From Sulfurovum sp. (GTDB lineage Bacteria; Campylobacterota; Campylobacteria; Campylobacterales; Sulfurovaceae): 12,821 nt of DNA. The notes below the pieces were generated by a model, which was given only the letters and a program-made list of their open reading frames with translations, did not search any database and was not told the DNA's origin. Position numbers and translations under genes: made by a program. Location: assembly GCA_027038155.1 (NCBI GenBank), contig JALVXW010000111.1, positions 1-12,821 on the forward strand, in the 5' to 3' direction. Of the stretch, positions 12,550 through 12,821 are shown one piece after another; positions within the stretch are counted from its first letter, which is position 1; each line of letters starts with the position of its first letter.

Positions 12550-12821
12550 CGAAAATGTTTCGGTTTGGACCAGTATACCATTTTGGCGACGTTCAGCGGC
12601 ATGGGTAACAGGATTTGCAACTATTTTGCTTATCTGGCTTACTTTTGATACGATTGGACAGATTTCGATGGGAACTGATGCAGACCTAAAAAAAGGGGTA
12701 ACAAAAAGAGTACCTGCTCCAACAGTAATCAACTATAAGATTGGTTATGAGATGAGCAAAAAAAGAGGACATGAAGTACCAACTATTGGTGAAAAACAAC
12801 CATTTTTTGGAAAAGAATGGA
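12542..12821 (+). CDS. Membrane-anchored protein, 5' part, possibly NorC-type cytochrome c
   Basis: The first 93 codons of a gene cut by the window edge. A short cytoplasmic start (MANENVSVWTSIPFWRR) is followed by one membrane helix (about 19-40) and a polar periplasmic stretch (KGVTKRVPAPTVINYKIGYEM, GHEVPTIGEKQPFFGKEW). This layout and the GEKQPFFGKEW region remind me of the long NorC-type cytochrome c subunits of nitric oxide reductases in Campylobacterota, where a CxxCH haem site should come later; it is not in the window. A very strong AAAGGAGG ribosome site precedes the ATG. The FNR-type promoter upstream agrees with a respiratory role. Another cytochrome c or quinol-enzyme subunit remains possible. 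Confidence 0.6.
   Translation, partial: MANENVSVWTSIPFWRRSAAWVTGFATILLIWLTFDTIGQISMGTDADLKKGVTKRVPAPTVINYKIGYEMSKKRGHEVPTIGEKQPFFGKEW

Overview
The window looks like chromosomal DNA of a low-GC member of the Campylobacterota, probably an environmental Sulfurovum/Sulfurimonas-type organism. This rests on gene content and neighbourhood (yraN near trxA-trxB; ilvE next to an SPFH/prohibitin-like gene, as I recall from Campylobacter jejuni), the AT-rich code, frequent TATAAT -10 boxes and AAGGA ribosome sites. No species can be fixed from the sequence alone.

Layout. (a) 1-2393, minus strand: yraN, a PhyH-type dioxygenase, trxA and the 5' two thirds of trxB. The dioxygenase gene lies between yraN and trxA and ends in a textbook terminator; trxA and trxB each have their own -10 box. 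(b) 2386-5231: an accessory island. It holds a shortened ORF6N-domain gene, a decayed copy of an ATPase gene, a plus-strand toxin-antitoxin pair (Phd-like antitoxin and PIN/VapC toxin), an intact AAA/DUF4143-type ATPase gene and a 35-codon orphan ORF. The left end (ORF6N + ATPase tail) and the right end (ORF6N scrap + ATPase tail) are copies of one another, with the toxin-antitoxin pair exactly between them. Four related palindromes mark the ORF6N pieces. (c) 5227-7907, minus: a cysteine-type formate-dehydrogenase-like molybdoenzyme and yajQ, apparently separate units. (d) 8078-10842, minus: ilvE, SPFH protein and hisIE in close array, with a REP-like hairpin before hisIE. (e) 10920-11494, minus: two small membrane proteins of unknown function. 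(f) 11637-12821, plus: a two-TM small protein, then a three-TM small protein overlapping a membrane-anchored protein cut by the window edge that resembles the start of a NorC-type cytochrome c. Both plus-strand units have an FNR/CRP-type box at the same distance from a candidate -10.

How the genes work together: trxA/trxB form the NADPH-thioredoxin couple; ilvE and hisIE are amino-acid biosynthesis; the formate dehydrogenase and the possible NO reductase genes fit anaerobic or microaerobic respiration under FNR-family control. The most unusual part is the 2.4-5.2 kb island, where duplication, internal deletion and palindrome spread can be read directly from the sequence. I did not find rRNA, tRNA, CRISPR arrays or a complete insertion sequence. 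No gene-free stretch exceeds 300 bases.
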